A stretch of 21,896 nucleotides of DNA from the IMG/VR virus record IMGVR_UViG_3300031227_000494, positions 1 through 21,896 of that record; one strand, 5' to 3'. The translations under genes were made by a program, and so were the position numbers. Shown here in pieces: positions 18,881-21,896 of this stretch (position 1 is the stretch's first letter; every line of letters starts with the position of its first letter). Source of the DNA: a virus. The notes beneath the pieces were generated by a model. The model did not search any database and was not told the DNA's origin. It worked only from the letters and a program-made list of their open reading frames with translations.

Positions 18881-20489
18881 CAGTCCATGAATTTGTCGAA
18901 GCATACCAGCCTGTTGCACCATAATAAGTAAGGACTGCAATATCCCCTGCTGTACTCAGATTTGTTATCTTATCACCGTCGTCTAGAATGGTCCCGTCAA
19001 GATATATCAAATCTGAACCGTTTGGATCAATAGATATAGCCACTGCTCCAATCGTAATAACAGTGACACTCATCCCTGCGGCAATCGCTGGAAGGGTTAT
19101 TGTTGCTGCACCTGTGACATAAACTACGTAACCGCCGCATTCCGCTGTTGAGAGCGTTTGATCTGTCGAATACGATGCTGTTTTAACTTCGACACTACCC
19201 TTAATGGCTCCCGTAACAGTTAAATCGCCATCCGAATCACTGGACACCATATTTACATTACCTGTATAGCCATCAACTGCAACAATATCATCCATATGTG
19301 AATTAATTTCGCCGGCACCCGATTCCACAAAACTATTTGCAGTACCGCTACCAGAGCACTCAACATGCATATGATTAAAAGCACTTCGGAACGATCCCAA
19401 CAAAGCCAATGCCCCAACAGCATTATTATCCGCTGCATGCACATGAATAACATTTCCGATAAACTCACTGTCCTCACTTGTGGCAGATCCTATGTAACCG
19501 ATTCCGGCGGTTGTTGTCGAAGTGTCGTCATCAATATCAATAATACACTTTTCTATTTTAACGATCCCTGTACCAGCTACGATGCCAACTGTGATAACAT
19601 TGGACGAGCCAGAACCATTAACATCAATCTCATTCATATTAAAACATTTTACAGTGCCACCAGTAGCAGCTTTAAACGGTGCCTTAATACCTGTAGTTGT
19701 GGTTCCTGAATGGGTATATATTGCTTTACCAAGATTAAATTTGATAGTTCCAGCACCAGTAACACAACCGATAGTCGGTTGATCTGATTGACTTAGATTC
19801 TCTGTACAGGTCAGGATTGACCTACACATCCTGACCTGAAAATTACCTGTTGAACCAGTAATTGCACAAATTGCTGTTGTGGGTGCTGTTAAGGATATTG
19901 CAAAATTATTAATCCTACCACCAGTAGTGGCTCCAAAATCAATTACCTTTGTATCAACCTGTGTTATTGTAGTATTAAATGAACTGCCTAACCCTATAAT
20001 AGATATATTATTTGCGGGGATTACAATTGACTCAATGTACTCACCAGGGTAAACAAGTATAGTATAATCTGCTGAGGCCGCAGCAAGGGCCAAGGTAATT
20101 GTAGCGTAGCCCCCACCAGTCGGGGAAACAATCAATGTCTTTTCAGGATTCAAACCAAGCATCGTTTTAACTTCTGTTATTGACAGATCGTCAATATTCC
20201 CACCAGTTTTCCTCCCGACGATTGTTTGTTCGGCAATAGCAAGGGCCACTGGTGTGTCATCGGTAGTTGCAGCAAGAATTGTATTTGCGTCGAAGTCAAC
20301 CTCTTGAACCGCACCGGCAGCACTGTAAAGACTATCAAAATAGGTTTTAAGGGTCGCTTTTAAATTCGCCCAGGTCAGGGCTTTAAACGTCCAGCCTGCC
20401 GATTCAAATAAATTAAATCGATCAGCATCCGCCGGAGTCGCCTTTGAATCTGCCACCCCTGTTGCTGTTTTTAAATCAAGATCAGCCAT
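18870..20489 (-). CDS. Tail spike/fibre protein with predicted beta-helix
   Basis: The 539-residue protein starts MADLDLKTATGVADSKATPA, a short N-terminal attachment region. From about 115, GGGYATITLALAAASADYTI and YPGEYIESIVIPANNISIIG mark the entry to a right-handed parallel beta-helix, with short Gly/Ser/Thr-rich turns through about 430. The C-terminal part has TGAATITLPAIAAGMSVTVI and the end VLTYYGATGWYAST, typical of trimerising spike domains. It probably binds or cleaves surface polysaccharide. No catalytic acids can be placed. AGGTATAAC precedes the ATG. Confidence 0.85.
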   Translation of the reverse strand: MADLDLKTATGVADSKATPADADRFNLFESAGWTFKALTWANLKATLKTYFDSLYSAAGAVQEVDFDANTILAATTDDTPVALAIAEQTIVGRKTGGNIDDLSITEVKTMLGLNPEKTLIVSPTGGGYATITLALAAASADYTILVYPGEYIESIVIPANNISIIGLGSSFNTTITQVDTKVIDFGATTGGRINNFAISLTAPTTAICAITGSTGNFQVRMCRSILTCTENLSQSDQPTIGCVTGAGTIKFNLGKAIYTHSGTTTTGIKAPFKAATGGTVKCFNMNEIDVNGSGSSNVITVGIVAGTGIVKIEKCIIDIDDDTSTTTAGIGYIGSATSEDSEFIGNVIHVHAADNNAVGALALLGSFRSAFNHMHVECSGSGTANSFVESGAGEINSHMDDIVAVDGYTGNVNMVSSDSDGDLTVTGAIKGSVEVKTASYSTDQTLSTAECGGYVVYVTGAATITLPAIAAGMSVTVITIGAVAISIDPNGSDLIYLDGTILDDGDKITNLSTAGDIAVLTYYGATGWYASTNSWTDGS

Positions 20490-20490
20490 G

Positions 20491-21896
20491 TTATACCTCC
20501 AATTTTAAATTATCTGCGCCAAGGACAAGATTATCAGATCCGAGGACTAAGTTACTGTTTACGGTAGAGTCTGCTATTTTTAAGATATAAGGCTTAGTTC
20601 CGAGTTTAAACCACTCATTATTATCGTATCCAAGTTTCATATAGTCACCAGGATCGAAAGTACCAACGAAATCCGTCACGGCTGAATCCCATGTGGTTGT
20701 TCCGTCTGTTATGCTGAGTTGCATTTTTGGTTGGTTGGTTGCTTTGAGTGTGAAATTATCAAAATCACAACTTGAATCAGTTTCGCCCGAAACTATCCTA
20801 TAACCGCCTGTTGTCTCTGCTGTCCAAGTAAGAATACCTTGTGTAGCATTCGCTGAGATAGTCCCAATAACTTGTGTTCCATCAAAGCTTTGCACTATCC
20901 ATGTTGAAACTATATTAGCAATATCATATGTTAACTGATAACCTTTTCCAATTGTTGTAGGTGCTGATAATACAGGACAGGTGCAATATTGGCCTGCTGA
21001 TGTTGCAGTTATAGTCAAATCACCAGTTTCATCATAAGCGTTAACATCAACGTTTGCCCACGCTGAAGCGCCTGAAAAATCTCTGTCAACTTGGTTGGGC
21101 ATAAGCTCAGAACTCAACTCACTTGACGGACCCCATTGTGCTGTTATTTGGTATGGGGTGCTGGCTGTCCAGTTTACTGCCGCTGCTGTAGCTACAGTTG
21201 CCCCATCGTCGAGAGCTATCCCACCAGTGGCATCGAATCTAAGTGGGTCAATTGCAGTCCCATTTCCAACGTTAATTATATTTCCTGCTGCTATTCCAGA
21301 AATATCGTAAGCAAACGTAGGAGTAAATTCAGGTATTACCATCTCGGCTTTGGCTGCTGAGATTTGTTTTACTGTATTGTTAGCATCAAGAGCAGTTGTA
21401 AGTCCTGTTATCCTATCATCAATTACCTTACCAGCACCAAAATGATCAGCTTCAGTTGTGACTATCTCGTATCTATTTGCTGCAACAAGATTTCCAGAAT
21501 TTTCGATTACTCCATCAGCAACCCCATCAAAAGCATCAAGCAGGTTATCTCCGCAAGTTGAACCGTCACCAATAGGGTAACTATATCCATGAGTTGCGTC
21601 TGTTTCATTACTCGGTACTAATAGTGTGGCAGAATCGCTTGGGTTTGGTGCGTATGGTAGGCGGTATGTGCTGGCTGTTACTTGGAAGTCTGTTATTGTT
21701 ACTTCTGCCCAATCGGAAGAGTTGTTATCTGCAAGGCCGAAATTTACATCCCCACCACCACTTCTCCCCAAGACCGTTATCGAATACTTAGTTGGTTCTT
21801 CAGAGAGTGTAAGTGATGAAGAATTACCAGTAGCACTGCTTTGGTGTCTGAATCTATATGTTCCTGTTTGCCCTCCAGAGGCTACATGCGCCACAA
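20491..21896 (-). CDS. Large tail/virion surface protein (5' end off window)
   Basis: The frame is open to the right edge. The first codon that could start it is GTG at 21894, but the gene probably begins outside. The 467 visible residues are rich in Ser, Thr, Gly and beta strands. They begin with a jelly-roll-like part (SSLTLSEEPTKYSITVLGRS), then ADNNSSDWAEVTITDFQVTA. A second sandwich-like domain follows at about 290-380 (GQYCTCPVLSAPTTIGKGYQ and SCDFDNFTLKAT). It ends in a short repeat, VLGSDNLVLGADNLKLEV. The two carbohydrate-binding-like domains suggest a receptor-binding or decoration protein acting with the next gene's spike. Confidence 0.75.
   Translation of the reverse strand, partial: VAHVASGGQTGTYRFRHQSSATGNSSSLTLSEEPTKYSITVLGRSGGGDVNFGLADNNSSDWAEVTITDFQVTASTYRLPYAPNPSDSATLLVPSNETDATHGYSYPIGDGSTCGDNLLDAFDGVADGVIENSGNLVAANRYEIVTTEADHFGAGKVIDDRITGLTTALDANNTVKQISAAKAEMVIPEFTPTFAYDISGIAAGNIINVGNGTAIDPLRFDATGGIALDDGATVATAAAVNWTASTPYQITAQWGPSSELSSELMPNQVDRDFSGASAWANVDVNAYDETGDLTITATSAGQYCTCPVLSAPTTIGKGYQLTYDIANIVSTWIVQSFDGTQVIGTISANATQGILTWTAETTGGYRIVSGETDSSCDFDNFTLKATNQPKMQLSITDGTTTWDSAVTDFVGTFDPGDYMKLGYDNNEWFKLGTKPYILKIADSTVNSNLVLGSDNLVLGADNLKLEV

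Overview
This window is a piece of a tailed double-stranded DNA bacteriophage or prophage (Caudoviricetes type) with AT-rich DNA. The phage call rests on a terminase pair, a DnaB-type helicase, a recombination operon with a single-strand annealing protein and a YqaJ exonuclease, a lysozyme/holin-like lysis group, tail-spike-like proteins, and family markers such as Rha, YopX, DUF1064 and HNH. Ribosome binding sites are strong AGGAGG types and three promoters have near-consensus sigma70 boxes, so the host is a bacterium with ordinary Shine-Dalgarno and sigma70 signals. The host cannot be named from this sequence. No integrase, tRNA or CRISPR array was seen.

Layout. (1) 1-5034, leftward: the packaging operon. 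Three tiny genes are followed by the small terminase subunit, an intein-split large subunit, and small genes including a YopX-family protein. Most genes overlap by 1-14 bases. A consensus promoter and a palindrome lie in its leader (5079-5213). (2) 5229-7690, leftward: accessory genes for zinc-binding, membrane and HTH proteins plus a Rha-family regulator. These are separated by related hairpin repeats. (3) 7772-12819, leftward: the replication operon. A Cro-like HTH protein, a replication initiator-like protein, a DNA methyltransferase and a DnaB-like helicase are followed by small zinc-binding, HNH and DUF1064 proteins. (4) 12863-12936: divergent promoters. (5) 13100-17435, rightward: the recombination operon, with a Rad52-like annealing protein, YqaJ exonuclease, ERF remnant, an ORF broken by two nonsense codons, an SSB-like protein and a second DNA methyltransferase. 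It ends at a strong hairpin. (6) 17391-21896, leftward: two long tail-fibre/spike proteins, a mini transglutaminase-like protein, and the lysis genes.

How the genes may work together. The HTH protein and divergent promoters would set early expression. The initiator and DnaB-like helicase would replicate the genome, and the SSAP, YqaJ and SSB-like proteins would recombine it. The terminases would package it once the large subunit's intein has been spliced out of its ATP-binding loop. The most unusual signal is a family of hairpin repeats, placed directly after stop codons and before ribosome binding sites. It looks like a mobile intergenic cassette boundary, and in two genes it has become part of the reading frame. 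Other oddities are an ATA (or mutated ATG) start for the large terminase, and a decaying stretch inside the recombination operon.
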